A stretch of 64,000 nt of DNA. It comes from Halichondria panicea. Lineage: Eukaryota > Porifera > Demospongiae > Suberitida > Halichondriidae. Made by a program: the position numbers and the translations under genes. The stretch is taken from NCBI RefSeq assembly GCF_963675165.1, contig NC_087383.1:3378979-3442978 (forward strand), given 5' to 3'. Numbering within the stretch: position 1 is the first letter of the stretch; every line of letters begins with the position of its first letter. Below the pieces are notes generated by a model. It did no database searches. It saw only the letters and a list, made by a program, of their open reading frames with translations, and had not been told where the DNA came from. Positions 46,349-56,700 of this stretch are shown piece by piece.

Positions 46349-47839
46349 TTGCCATGCAAGCTCTGAAAAATTCTCCTCAAACCTTACTCTCAGTTGTAGA
46401 ATGAAATTAAGAGTGAGCTTCCTCGAGGTGTATACGATATATCCTTGAACAACCGACATCTGTTCAGTTTAATAGCATAGCAGTAGTTGCTCAACGAGTT
46501 TTTACCGATCTTGCCAAGTTACCCATTGCTACCAATTATGAAGAATATCTCCAGTCTAATCTGACTAAGAGCAAAGCAATCTTTCAAAATATTGGGAGCT
46601 ACCTAATCTTAACATACGAAATGGCTGAAGCCATCCATGGTCACTCTCTGCTGTGCCTGCCAAAAATTCAAAGGATGGTACCCCCGCCGCCCACAGATAA
46701 TGGCTCTCCTACTCCTGGTGTGGGGTGATAAACTCGACATCAACTTACTTCTTGAGGTAATGACTGGTGAAGGAAAGTTCCTGATTGTGGTATTGTTTGC
46801 CGTAATTCTTGCACACCAGAACAAACATGTCGATGTGGTGACCAGTTCCCCTATCTTGGCTGAGCAAGACGTGAAAGAATGGGAGGAGTTCTTCCAATAC
46901 TTTGGAATAACGGTCAGCCACAACACGACCATCAACAGAGATGAAAATGCTGACATGGATGAAGTATTGACCGATTGCTACAAAAAGCAAGTTGTCTACG
47001 GCACGGTGGGTAATTTCACTGGTGACATACTCCGTCAAGAATTCGAGCAGAAAAATATCAGACAAGGCCGAAGATTTGATGCCGTAATCGTGGACAAAGT
47101 GGATATGCTGATGCTAGATGAAGGTGTTCAATTCACCTACCTCTCCCACAAAGCAGCCCTTTTGCAGCACATTGAGCCAGCCGTCTGGTGAATGATTGGA
47201 CCACTGAATCTAACCAGGACCACCGATGGAGAAATCCTCTATGCTGGAAGTCCCAATCTATTCACTCAAGCCATTTACGAATCTCTCGACCCGGAAATTT
47301 CTCCTCACGAACAGATCCTGTTAATTGCAACTAATTTGCAAATTTTTACAGAGATTCAGTACGAAACATTAATGGATGAAGATCAAGAAGCTAAGAAGAT
47401 AACCATTGCAGACTTTACAATCGATCAAAACCTTGCATTAGTATCCGGCCTGGCTGATTATGAAAACATGCCTGAGTTTAAGGCCTACACTATCAATAAT
47501 GTGGGGGCATTGAAGGCCGTTACTACAGTCGAATATGACTATTTTGCTGAGAAGCTCCTACTGCTTGGGAACGGTCTGGCTTGCATACTCAATACTCGCG
47601 ATGAAATCATTGACAGAGGCACAGAAATCATGAAAACCAAGATGAATTTTTCCGATGCAGAGAGTGACGCAACGATAAGGCTACCAAAACACTTGCAAGA
47701 TTTTGTCATTAGTCAACTCTCAGTCTATGTGGAAAATGCCCTACTTGCCCTTCACATGGAAGAATACAGAGAATATGCCATCACGAAAGGTATGATAATT
47801 CCAGTCGATTTAAAACAGCTGAGTTATGGAGGTCAATAA
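46349..47839 (+). pseudogene. SecA-like nucleotide-binding domain 1, degenerate
   Basis: 46349-46640 is readable only by switching frames. Then comes the SecA-type sequence RRPQIMALLLL...LLEVMTGEGKF: the Walker A TGEGKT of SecA appears as TGEGKF (46763-46780). HVDVVTSSPILAEQDVKEWE corresponds to the SecA segment after motif Ia, and VVYGTVGNFTGDILRQEF to the YGTNNEFGFDYLRD region. The Walker B DEVD appears as VDKVDMLMLDE (about 47090-47122), with Lys for the catalytic Glu. TGA at 47189 is in frame, and the frame continues to 47839 with helical sequence as in the SecA cross-linking region. In SecA this core drives preprotein translocation; with both catalytic positions changed, this copy could not act as an ATPase even if translated. 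Confidence 0.75.
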
Positions 47840-48581
47840 GAAGTGGGGAAGCGGACTCCAGCAGATGCTCGAGATGAAACACAATCTCTCCTTGACTCCC
47901 ATTTCTCTAGTGACCAACTTCATGTCCAACGTGGAATTCTTCTCGAGATACAAGGAAGAAGGAGGTATTTACGGCATGTCTGGAACACTAGGACTAGACG
48001 AACAAAGCAACACCACTACCATCCTCCAGGAGCTATACAATACTAAAGTGGGTACTGTCGGGACTTTCAAAGTTCAAAAACTAGTGGAAGAACCCGCTGT
48101 GATTGTGGAGAGCCATGAAAAATGGTTCAAGACGATTGTCAACACTGTCAGAGAAGAAAGCCAAGAAGTTGCACCCTGGAAAAAAGGAAGAGCCTCACTC
48201 ATTCTCTGTGAAGACATTAGAACAGCCGAATACTTTAAGGGCTACTTTGTGGATACTGAGGACTGGCCAGAGGACAAAGTGTACCTGTACGCTCACAGTA
48301 ACTCCAAGCAACTCTCCAGCATCGATAAGATGTTTGGTCCTGGTGAAATCATCATTGCCACTAACCTCACCGGTAGAGGTACTAACATCAAAGTGACGGA
48401 TGAAGTCAATGCAAGTGGTGGTCTGCTCTGTCTGATGACATTCCTTGCTCGAAACAGGAGGGTGGAGTTACAAGCCTTTGGTCGAACAGCCCGGGGGGGG
48501 CAGCCTGGATCTGTTCGTTGCATTCTTAACTACGCTGCAATGCCAGCACAGTACTATGGGATGACTATGAAAGAGATCTAA
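47826..48581 (+). pseudogene. SecA-like nucleotide-binding domain 2
   Basis: Begins in a new frame with LTPISLVTNFMSNVEFFSRY, then YGMSGTLG (SecA LAGMTGTA equivalent), a strand-helix core with SLILCEDIRTAEYF, and the helicase signature IIATNLTGRGTNIKV (SecA MAGRGTDI, about 48350-48395) and ELQAFGRTARGGQPGS (SecA Q..GRSGRQGDPGS, about 48470-48515). Conservation of both arginine-containing motifs makes the SecA assignment secure. It ends at TAA (48579-48581), after which the same frame resumes. Confidence 0.8.
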
Positions 48582-48758
48582 AGTTTGAGGGCTGAGAATG
48601 AATCAATTCGTCTCAGAGAGCTGATAGATAGCGACGTCAAAGAGGTTGAAGCCAAGGAAAAACTGTTTAAAGAATATTGCCGATTCCTGACACACATATA
48701 TGGTATGTGTGGACAAAGAATATAGGACAAAACTGTCATAATTGACTCGTACAATGAG

Positions 48759-50624
48759 ATGTGGGCTCAGTGGCTGATGATGAGAAGCGATAAAGTGGAG
48801 ATGCTTCTGACGGAGGACCTACTTTGTGAGCTGATGGCAACCACCAGATATTGGAACCAAGGTATTATTGCCAACCTCCAGGATAAAACACTCGTCGATA
48901 AATGGCAAGGAAAGATGGAAAGAGACGAGCTACCTAATTGGACCCCTTTAATTCCAATCTTCCCTATTTTCGTTCCCACTCTGGCTGTTACAAATTTCTA
49001 TCACTACATCCAGTACGGCAACCGGCTTCTCGCCGCCATAACAGAGGATAAAGAGGCGTGGGTAGCGGTGTCTCCTTACTCAATGAGCATAGCGTTTGAG
49101 CCACGATACTCTACCATTGCTTACTACAACCGTGCCTACGCTATGATCATTGCTGAAGTCGAGGGAAATAAGGCTTTAGCCAGGGCAGATATTGAAGCTG
49201 CTGTTACGGGTCTCGACGTATATATTGGTGAGGTGTCTACAGTGATCCAGTGTGTGGCCACTGTTGGACAAACAAAATTGTTTGAGCAAAGAAAAGCTAA
49301 TGATTTCGGTGAGGGACATTTAAAAGCTGACATGAATACTCAGATCCAAGCTCGTTTTGAGATCCTTCAGTTCCTTTGGGAGAAAATGCAAGAAGCCATT
49401 AAAAAATCGACTCAATCAGTGGAGACATCATTGCCAAGCCTGTTGGCGGACACAGACCACACCATTTCCATGGAGCTTGCCAGAATGTGGGCACTCGGGT
49501 TCGAGTTTGTGTACATGATTGAAGAGAAACCTCGTTTTATTTGGGAAGCACTGATTGTGTTCTTATTGGATGTGGCTCAGATTGTGGCTGGTGTGCTGTT
49601 GACAGTGTTCAATGCAGGGGCTGCAGCACAGTTTGGAATGGGCCTCATTGGAGAAGGTATCTCTGACTGCATTGACGGTATTGAGGGTATGATTACTGGA
49701 GAATTCAGTTGGGCAGAGTGGGGCATCTCTAAGGCAACTAGCATCGCTCTGTCCCTCGTTACAGGAGGTGTGAGTCGTCTCGCTTCCACTGGACTCAAAG
49801 CTATCAAGGCTGGCTACAAGGCTGCTAAGCGAGCTGGAAAAACACTCAAGTCCATTCCCAAGATGGTGAGCAGTACTACCAAGAGTGCTGCTAAAGCAAA
49901 CCTGAAAACTGCTTCCAAGTATGTGGCAAAGGAATCTGTCATGCAAGGAGTTTCATATGGAACTTCTAAAATCTTGAACTTGGCTGTCAATGAAGTTACT
50001 AAGTTGATTGGAGAAAACCTGAAGGAGAGTTTTGTTGGAATAATTTGTACGTCTTTCACTTCTGGCTACCTGGAAGAGGTGGTCGATGGCAGGTTCATTG
50101 CTGAGCTGACAACATACTACAAGGACAAAGCTAACGTTCCAGCCTTCATGTTGAGCAGTGGCAAAAATATTTTTGACAATGTAGGGGAAGCTGTCACTAG
50201 TAAACTCAACACCAACTCCGAAATAAAAGAGCGACTAGCTACAACATCCATGGATCTATTCGCACAGCTTTCACAGAAAAGCAAAAAGCTGAAAGGGATT
50301 GCAAACTTTGCACAATCTGTCACCGTTATGACGATAGTGACTGACACAGTGGCCAGCTTAGGTTTCCTAGTGGAGATGTTTCCAACGAAAATGGAAGATG
50401 TTTGCCGGAAATTCATAAAAGATGAGAAGATTTTATTGTCCGGAAAGTCTGCTGATCCTTTCAGAGGATACAGCTGCGCCCAAAAATTCAAGAGAACGAT
50501 CTTGCTGATCACGTTGGTAATGTCTTTGCCGACTCAGTTGCAATTCTTTTGCAGGGAAAACTGCGTCCACTTGTCAGCTCAATGTCAAATAGATTCAAAA
50601 AGTTGTAGGAAACTATGTGCTTAA
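48759..50624 (+). pseudogene. Long helical and hydrophobic segment of the relic
   Basis: The frame continues from the SecA-like domain (linker 48582-48758 with a TAG) for 621 codons. It has helices with one strong hydrophobic hairpin (about 49530-49640, WEALIVFLLDVAQIVAGVLL) and glycine- and alanine-rich stretches (GISKATSIALSLVTGGVSRL), then Lys/Ala-rich helices. Such glycine-rich hydrophobic helices occur in C-terminal regions of symbiont effector and latrotoxin-like proteins. I note that as a comparison to test, not as an identification. The segment ends out of frame with the next one. Confidence 0.6.
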
Positions 50625-51540
50625 AACAGATAAAACAATTGAAGATATAAAAAGTATTCAAAATGCCAATTATATACGTGCAGTTAGTGTTGATACTGGT
50701 TACGGACGTGTCAGCAACATAACAGTAGCCAAGGCCTACGCCAAGAAGATAGCTAGCTCTGACACTCCTGATTATCTGATGGAGCTGAGAGTAGCTGCTG
50801 AACACTATGGTCAGAAGGTCACCATCTACACTGAGAAAAAAGAAAAACTCATCAAAGATACCGTCATTAATCCGTCCAATGAGAAGACACAAGATGAGAT
50901 TAAATTGGTGTATATCCCCCCACCTAACCCCAATTCTGTTGGCCACTATGACGTTTTGATCAATGGAGTTCGTAAGAGAGTTGAAGCTGACCAGAGCAAC
51001 TGTCTGTTCCACGCATATGCATTCTCACGAAAACCCGACCTCACGCGCTCACAGCTCAAACAAGAGGCTGTGTGGTTGAGACAGACAGTTTCTGATGACA
51101 TTTCCAGTAATCCCAGCAAGTTTGCCGAGCATATCAGGCTCAGAGTTGATATGGACAATCTTCGCAGAGGCAATCGGTTTGCCCTGATTGGAGCCGGACC
51201 ACCAAATGAAGCAACAAAGGTTCTGGATGGTTTCTACAAGCAAGAATTGAAGGGAGATAAGGTTTACACTATGTACGGGCAAGAAAATGGTGTCAAGTGC
51301 AAGGCCTGGAGAATGTACAACAAAAAGCTCACTCTCGATGCTAATGGTGTCGTTCAAGAGGCAGATGCTCGACTGACAGACTTCGAAGTTACGATGGATG
51401 GCCTCAATCTAGCAGATGCTGCTGGAAAGCGTTGCTGGGATACCAAGCCGGTGGTGGGAATGATAAACCGTCCCAAAGGTGACCCCAAAGATTCTGAAGT
51501 CTCATATCATTTGTGTCCTAGCCATGCAAGGGGGAGCTAA
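50617..51540 (+). pseudogene. OTU-protease-like segment of the relic
   Basis: LMELRVAAEHYGQKVTIYTE...DEIKLVYIPPPN...VGHYDVLI (about 50775-50961) matches the C-terminal half of an OTU deubiquitinase fold, ending at the histidine motif. The following EADQSNCLFHAYAF (about 50980-51024) resembles the OTU Cys motif DGNCLFRA. The Cys block normally precedes the His block, so the order is swapped here, either by circular permutation or because two partial domains adjoin. The segment stops at TAA (51538-51540). Confidence 0.5.
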
Positions 51541-52149
51541 TGCAGGAGACCAGTATGCCAACGCTGTACCTGCTAGCGTACATTACAACAACCTTGAGAA
51601 GTACATCTGGACTAACCAATGCAGAAGATACTAGGCAATAATGACTTCTCAATGACCATGAAAGGATATTGTGGAAGTTTAGATGAACGGGCATATGACG
51701 GAAAGCGAGATATAGATGCTCCAACAAAAGCATTGTTGTCTAAGAGGTTTGCCTTGATTGAAAAAGTTGAGCCAAGGGCGTACAGACTGCTAAGTTCGTC
51801 AAAATTCACTGTGAAGTTACCACCTAGAGTCACTTTAACTGCGAAAGACATTGATGATTTAAGTGAAGCTACATACCAGAAAGATACAGATATTGGAACC
51901 GATGCTGACCTTGCTAATCGAACAGTAACCATTGTCATGCCTACAGATAACGAGCTGTTCATACCTACTGACCTCACCTTGTTGCAGCCCAACGGTGAGC
52001 TCTATCCTGGTGAGCTGACCACAGCAAAGTTGAAGCAAAAAAAGCTGACGATTAACAAGTCCCCATACTACCGGGTCAAGCCCAAGGGCACTAAAACGGT
52101 ACAAGACAAGCTTGATTTTGCAAAAGAGTTTGCCAAGTTCTCCGTTTGA
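51541..52149 (+). pseudogene. C-terminal segment of the relic
   Basis: Just after the stop, the +1 frame reads GANAGDQYANAVPASVHYNN, a plausible continuation of HLCPSHARG, before a second shift near 51625 returns to the original frame for 176 codons (MQKILGNNDF to KEFAKFSV, stop at 52147-52149). The HL..(G)G...N...P pattern is vaguely like non-specific endonuclease domains, but no family can be named with confidence. Confidence 0.5.
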
Positions 52150-52860
52150 AACTGCATTTTGAACATAAAAAAACACATTTTAGCTAGCTATTTTGTTAGT
52201 CTTACCTAGTCACTAGGCTGGTGTATTATGTAGGGTTCAAGAGCCAAGAGTTAGTGGTAGATCAAACATAGAGCAAGTTTTATACCCTAGAACTTATTAC
52301 TTATAACTACTTAGTATAGTTCTATAGTGACAGTTATTATATAGTATCAGAGCTTATGCTGAATTTGTACAGTAGCTATAGGTCTTAACATTGTTGGTGA
52401 AATAACTATCTTTGCAGCTCATTTACTGGGCATTAATGACAGTTTATGTGGTATATAGGGATGGAGTACTGGAGCACCATAATAATTATTGCATGGAAGG
52501 TTGACAGTGTTTTTAGCTACCACGCAAATTCCTACGTTTTGCTACTTTGCTGACGTAAGAATCCCTGATCTGTGATTTGTGATATCACAAATCATCTTGT
52601 CGTTATTTACTATATACATCCAAAGCTCACGTGATGTCTACCGGTAAAATCATTATGTGTCACAGGGACATGCATGCATGCACTGCAGGGACGTGGAAAA
52701 AAATCCACGCCTAACACATTTGCCACTTATGTATCTCAGAAACGCCAGTAGTTGAACTTTCAGCACCTGTATAATTATACCAATCACATTCCTTTAGTTC
52801 GGAAGATATTCAAAACATCTACTCTCCTTGGTTGTTGCACTGTACATGTATAGCTAATAC
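52150..52860. mobile_element. Spacer with a degraded inverted copy of the Tc1-type element
   Basis: From about 52440 to 52850 the complement matches the element at 20849-21710 in several blocks: ACGTTTTGCTACTTTGCTGACG, here split as ACGTTTTGCTACTT and TGCTGACGTAAG, ATCACAAATCATC, CCAAAGCTCACGTGATG, and the end CTCCTTGGTTGTTGCACTGTA. The copy has large deletions. The bases before 52440 hold nothing recognisable. Confidence 0.6.
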
Positions 52861-52888
52861 ACAATCACTTGTCACCATTAAGTGTAAT

Positions 52889-52956
52889 AATTGGAGTTGT
52901 CACTCTTTCTGCCACGTCCGATACTTCACTGTACCATTGTGATTCGATTGACAAAA
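52889..52956 (-). pseudogene. Tail fragment of a paralogue of the beta-helix receptor
   Basis: The complement encodes EVSDVAERVTTPI preceded by a Ser-rich stretch, matching EVSDVAERITTP in the tail of the receptor at 53198-56647. The DNA between the conserved blocks differs by 3 bases, so the copy kept its frame when it diverged. Nothing else of the gene is present. It is a remnant of a tandem or dispersed family member. Confidence 0.75.
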
Positions 52957-53171
52957 AATGTTTTGCACTCTTCAAACATCCTATTCACATAATTATTATA
53001 CTAGCTGCGTGCACCATGATCATTATATAAGAGTTTATCTTTGCGAGGTAACGCGATAGTGGTGACAGATGACTGGTGACCCTTGGAAACTCATATTCAT
53101 GCACGCAAAAGCCCATAATATTATTGCATCAAAACACTAAAACAGCAAAAAAAGAATCAAAGGATATAGTT

Positions 53172-53177
53172 TTTATT
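53172..53177 (-). terminator. Poly(A) signal of the beta-helix receptor gene
   Basis: TTTATT on the plus strand reads AATAAA on the minus strand, about 20 bases beyond the receptor stop codon at 53198-53200. This is very close to the coding end and implies a short 3' untranslated region. Confidence 0.55.
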
Positions 53178-53197
53178 CCATGCATACAGTAGTCTAA

Positions 53198-56100
53198 CTA
53201 AACATTGTCCTCATCAGCTAACAGAGGTTCACTGTCTTCAAATGAATCCTCTTGTTCGTTTGAAATATATATCTCCGAATATTCAATCATTGTTGGAGTT
53301 GTAATTCTTTCTGCAACGTCCGATACTTCAATGTGCGAGCGATTCATTGACAAATTTCTCAGCTTTGTAGGCACTTTAGATAGAAGAAACTGCTTACAAG
53401 TGGGGAATCGGTTGAGCACATGATATACGAAAACAACTCCAAACTGTAGATAAGCAAATACAACAAGTACACCACTGTACACCTCACGTCTGTCAATTTG
53501 ATTATCAGAGAAAAAGAAATAGCCACTGAATAAAAGCAACAGATTAAGCACAAGTGCTTCGTCTAACAAATTCTGCCACTGACCACGAAAAGGTTTAAAT
53601 TGCAATTGGAGAAACAACAAAGAAGCACACAAGATAGTCATGACAACAATATTCGTAGGAGCAGGAACAAATGAGGCAACAAAAATTGGTATCCACCGAA
53701 GACAAAGTCTAAAAGAGAGCCACCATTTAAACTTAGGTTTGAAAGGAGCCCAAAATGTATCGAGTAGGGGTTTTAGCTTGTTAAAGAAGCGAACCTTGTA
53801 CGCAAGACATGGTGAGATCATTAGGAATTGAAATGGGATGATATAGAGTAGAATAATCCAAATTGCCAGAACAGAGAGCACTGCATGGAGGCCACTGAAA
53901 TACGTTACATTTGCATCAAAATACCATCTTATGTACACTTCACCATCCAGTGTTGTGACTCTAGTGAAGGAGATGATTTCAACACAGGTTTCCAGAAGGC
54001 TAGTGTAACAGATAACTAGAAGAGTAGCCACAACTTTGCTTGGTGCAAACTGGTCGGGCCAAGGCAGCTGCTTGCATCGAATAATCAGGGATAGCAAAAC
54101 TGTCAAAGAGAATAGGTACACAATATAGAGCAGGTGTAGGCCCATTGCTGTTAAATTGGTCATACCATCGTAAAAACAAGCAGGAATACCAAAGTTTTGA
54201 CTAATCCAAGCCGTAAGGAAAAATGCTCCTGTGCCATGTTCTGATGGAACGAAAAATACTGCATACAAGTGCACAATATTACTGTAGAAAAGCACTGCAT
54301 TAAGATAGCCTTCAGTGATAGTGATTCTTAATAAAGTTATCCCAGCAACAGTCAAAATCCCAGTAATGAGAAACAAGACAACCAGAAATAAGCTGTAGTT
54401 GGTGCATTCTTGGCACTGATTGGAACCCAACATGGCGCTGTGGTTAGTCATACAAGCACCACAGCCAACTCCGCGCCGATTAAGCCCAGTTGTACATTTA
54501 AAATCGAAGTCATTGTTAGAAATAGTAACGATATCGGCTTTACAGTAGTTTTCATTGCACATCGTCAAAACAATCGTTGAGTTCTCATTCTCATTGTTAA
54601 TTGGTCCAAACCAAACAGTACCGGGAGTACTAACAAAGCCACTTTTTACATCACATAAGATGTTTGCTCTAGATAAGCTATCATCACATGTACATTGCTT
54701 GCGTATATTGTTAAACTGAAATCCAATCAAGCACGGTAAAAGTGTCACCTCAATTTCAGTATGAGGAATGGTGCTGCGATCATCTACTGCATATATGGAT
54801 AGCGTTACAGTCTGATCCGGTATACATTGTAGAGAAAGGGACACTACAGCCAGTTTGGTATCATCACTAACAAACCAAGGGGCATTACTCACAATATCTG
54901 CATCTCCTTGCACAACAGCTGCATTTACAATACCAGTTACTGGTTGGTGGAATTTGTCCAATAATTTAACTCGCATTTGAAATAGTTGTCCTGGCATTAC
55001 TGATACATTACCAGCTGTAAGCAAACGGATACTGTTGACTGAAGTTGAAGCAATTTTAGTACCAATATCAAAGATTCCTTTATCAGTTAATTTATCATAA
55101 ACAGACTCGCCACCTGTTATGCTCAGTACACACTCCGCCCACCAACATGTCTCTAGAGTTGAACCATACACGGCAAATTCTTTACTACTAATATGGGAAC
55201 TGAAAACAACAATTGGAGTGTAAACAACATCATTGAAGTCACTACATTGACCCTCAGACGTATCAAAATAAACAAAACAAGGATCATGGTCTTTCCCAAT
55301 CCTAAAACCATGCCTATCCTCATCTGCTTGTCCAACATATATCACAGCTCCATCAACAGACAAATCGCTATTTCCAGTGAAATTTAGCAAAGAATTACAA
55401 GAGTTGCCATGCCAATACACCACAATGAAAGAGGTTCCTAGTAGTCTAAAACCACCACCATGTATCCCCACATTGTCAGTCACATGGACATCACCACAAA
55501 TTGATACTTCATTACCAATGATTTCTAATGGAGTACCATGGTTCTTAGTAAATTCATTCCTGCCTTGTAAGGAAATGTTTACATACTGGATACTAACCGT
55601 GGTGCCTTTGAGACGGGTGGGACCTAGTGTGGGTATGTTATTGGTAGCGGCATCGTTATCAATGAATATACAATTATAGATAACAAACCAATTGCCTTCA
55701 ATCGCACACACTTCATCTTTGTACACAAGTAAAGCAGAAGCTCCAACTGACGCACGGTTACTATCGAACAAACATCCTTCAATGGAAATGTTCCAGGGCC
55801 AGTTATTGTACAGAATAGGCTTGTAAGTGGGAGTTTTTATGGCAATTAATAATCCAGCACCATACTTGGCAGAGTTAGCGTAAAAACAGGAGGAACTCAA
55901 CCGTAAAGTAACCTGATAACTCACTTGCGATATCACCACTTTAAGACCACCACCACCATTCATAACGACATCTTCATCATTTTCTACACTTGAAGCAACT
56001 GCATTTGATTTAAAAGTGCAGTAAGAAAATTCCACTGTGCTGTTACGTACATTTTCAGTTCTGTGATCGTCCTGGAATACTAGAAAGGCTCCTCCACTAA

Positions 56101-56647
56101 TAGAATTTCCACCACCTATATTGTTCTCGAATACAACTCTCTCAAAAACACAGTTTCCACGGAGATTAATACCCAACAGTCCAACTCCATTAGTGTTAGC
56201 TATCACAATATTTGAGATCGTGATGTCATTGCAATCATTGATATATAGAGCTGTTGTAATCACACCAAAACGACTGTTTTCTATCTGACCACAACCAGAA
56301 ATCGTTAAGTTGGCAATTGTTATATTGTTAGTCATTGTGAATGTAAGACCATCACTCTTCTGATCGCAATAGACAATCACTTCAGCAGCATTTTCACTGT
56401 TTCCGATTATGCTTATTCCAGAAACTGCAATGGTGATTGCTTTCTCTAGTGTATACTGTCCCGGCTGAAGATAAATTTCTCTTGAAGTAGAATGGTGCTG
56501 CGAGATGTTCAACAGTGTTTGGGTAAGACTCAAGCTGTTACAGTCTTCGACTAACTTGCTGCCTGGTGGATATAGATCAACTACTATGATAGAGCTTGCA
56601 GTTTGCATGCAACTGCAGAAAAGAATGAGAAACAGGCTTGCTTCCAT
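53198..56647 (-). CDS. Receptor-like protein: beta-helix ectodomain plus about nine membrane helices
   Basis: Single exon, 1149 residues from the ATG at 56647, chosen because it directly opens a signal peptide (MEASLFLILFCSCMQTASS). Residues about 50-420 form a right-handed beta-helix of the pectate-lyase/Pbh1 type (YLQPGQYTLEKAI, NNITIANLTISGCG, ITISNIVIANTNGVG, SISGGAFLVF), followed by a beta-rich domain and a short Cys-rich segment (GCGACMTNHSAMLGSNQCQEC). Eight to nine hydrophobic helices follow from YSLFLVVLFLITGILTVAG to VFAYLQFGVVFVYHVL, including PFRGQWQNLLDEALVLNLL. The cytoplasmic tail has YSEI, YISNE and SEPLLADE, resembling tyrosine and acidic-dileucine sorting signals. Proteins of this layout are found in sponges and other invertebrates without assigned function; binding of surface glycans or microbes is inference from the beta-helix. 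Intact, with no missing parts. Confidence 0.88.
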   Translation of the reverse strand: MEASLFLILFCSCMQTASSIIVVDLYPPGSKLVEDCNSLSLTQTLLNISQHHSTSREIYLQPGQYTLEKAITIAVSGISIIGNSENAAEVIVYCDQKSDGLTFTMTNNITIANLTISGCGQIENSRFGVITTALYINDCNDITISNIVIANTNGVGLLGINLRGNCVFERVVFENNIGGGNSISGGAFLVFQDDHRTENVRNSTVEFSYCTFKSNAVASSVENDEDVVMNGGGGLKVVISQVSYQVTLRLSSSCFYANSAKYGAGLLIAIKTPTYKPILYNNWPWNISIEGCLFDSNRASVGASALLVYKDEVCAIEGNWFVIYNCIFIDNDAATNNIPTLGPTRLKGTTVSIQYVNISLQGRNEFTKNHGTPLEIIGNEVSICGDVHVTDNVGIHGGGFRLLGTSFIVVYWHGNSCNSLLNFTGNSDLSVDGAVIYVGQADEDRHGFRIGKDHDPCFVYFDTSEGQCSDFNDVVYTPIVVFSSHISSKEFAVYGSTLETCWWAECVLSITGGESVYDKLTDKGIFDIGTKIASTSVNSIRLLTAGNVSVMPGQLFQMRVKLLDKFHQPVTGIVNAAVVQGDADIVSNAPWFVSDDTKLAVVSLSLQCIPDQTVTLSIYAVDDRSTIPHTEIEVTLLPCLIGFQFNNIRKQCTCDDSLSRANILCDVKSGFVSTPGTVWFGPINNENENSTIVLTMCNENYCKADIVTISNNDFDFKCTTGLNRRGVGCGACMTNHSAMLGSNQCQECTNYSLFLVVLFLITGILTVAGITLLRITITEGYLNAVLFYSNIVHLYAVFFVPSEHGTGAFFLTAWISQNFGIPACFYDGMTNLTAMGLHLLYIVYLFSLTVLLSLIIRCKQLPWPDQFAPSKVVATLLVICYTSLLETCVEIISFTRVTTLDGEVYIRWYFDANVTYFSGLHAVLSVLAIWIILLYIIPFQFLMISPCLAYKVRFFNKLKPLLDTFWAPFKPKFKWWLSFRLCLRWIPIFVASFVPAPTNIVVMTILCASLLFLQLQFKPFRGQWQNLLDEALVLNLLLLFSGYFFFSDNQIDRREVYSGVLVVFAYLQFGVVFVYHVLNRFPTCKQFLLSKVPTKLRNLSMNRSHIEVSDVAERITTPTMIEYSEIYISNEQEDSFEDSEPLLADEDNV

Positions 56648-56700
56648 TGCAAGCCACACAATACTGTTCTAGCTAGCTGTGCTTTATTGGGGCAAGCCTA

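Larger units (their letters stand above)
44965..52149 (+). pseudogene. Relic of a giant SecA-ATPase/OTU-like multidomain protein
   Basis: Six open segments in one orientation share one protein logic but are separated by stops and frame changes. In-frame stops lie at 45079, 47189, 48579 and about 48723; frame changes lie near 45340, 46320-46640, 47830, 50620 and 51540-51630. Order: charged Glu/Lys/Arg-rich N-region with repeats, Pro/Asp-rich linker, helical region, SecA-type ATPase core, helical and hydrophobic region, OTU-like region, unknown C-terminus. No introns are visible. Neighbouring genes read cleanly for up to 11.5 kb, so sequencing error is an unlikely explanation. SecA is bacterial and plastid machinery; an animal copy fused to OTU-like sequence suggests capture from bacteria or a mobile element, followed by decay. 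Details of each segment follow in separate entries. Confidence 0.8.

Noticed and set aside
44965-52149. Sequencing error as the cause of the frame breaks in the SecA/OTU region
   Set aside because: The adjacent genes read without a single break over 11.5, 3.5 and 2.7 kb, the IQGAP exons join perfectly, and several breaks are clean stop substitutions rather than homopolymer indels.
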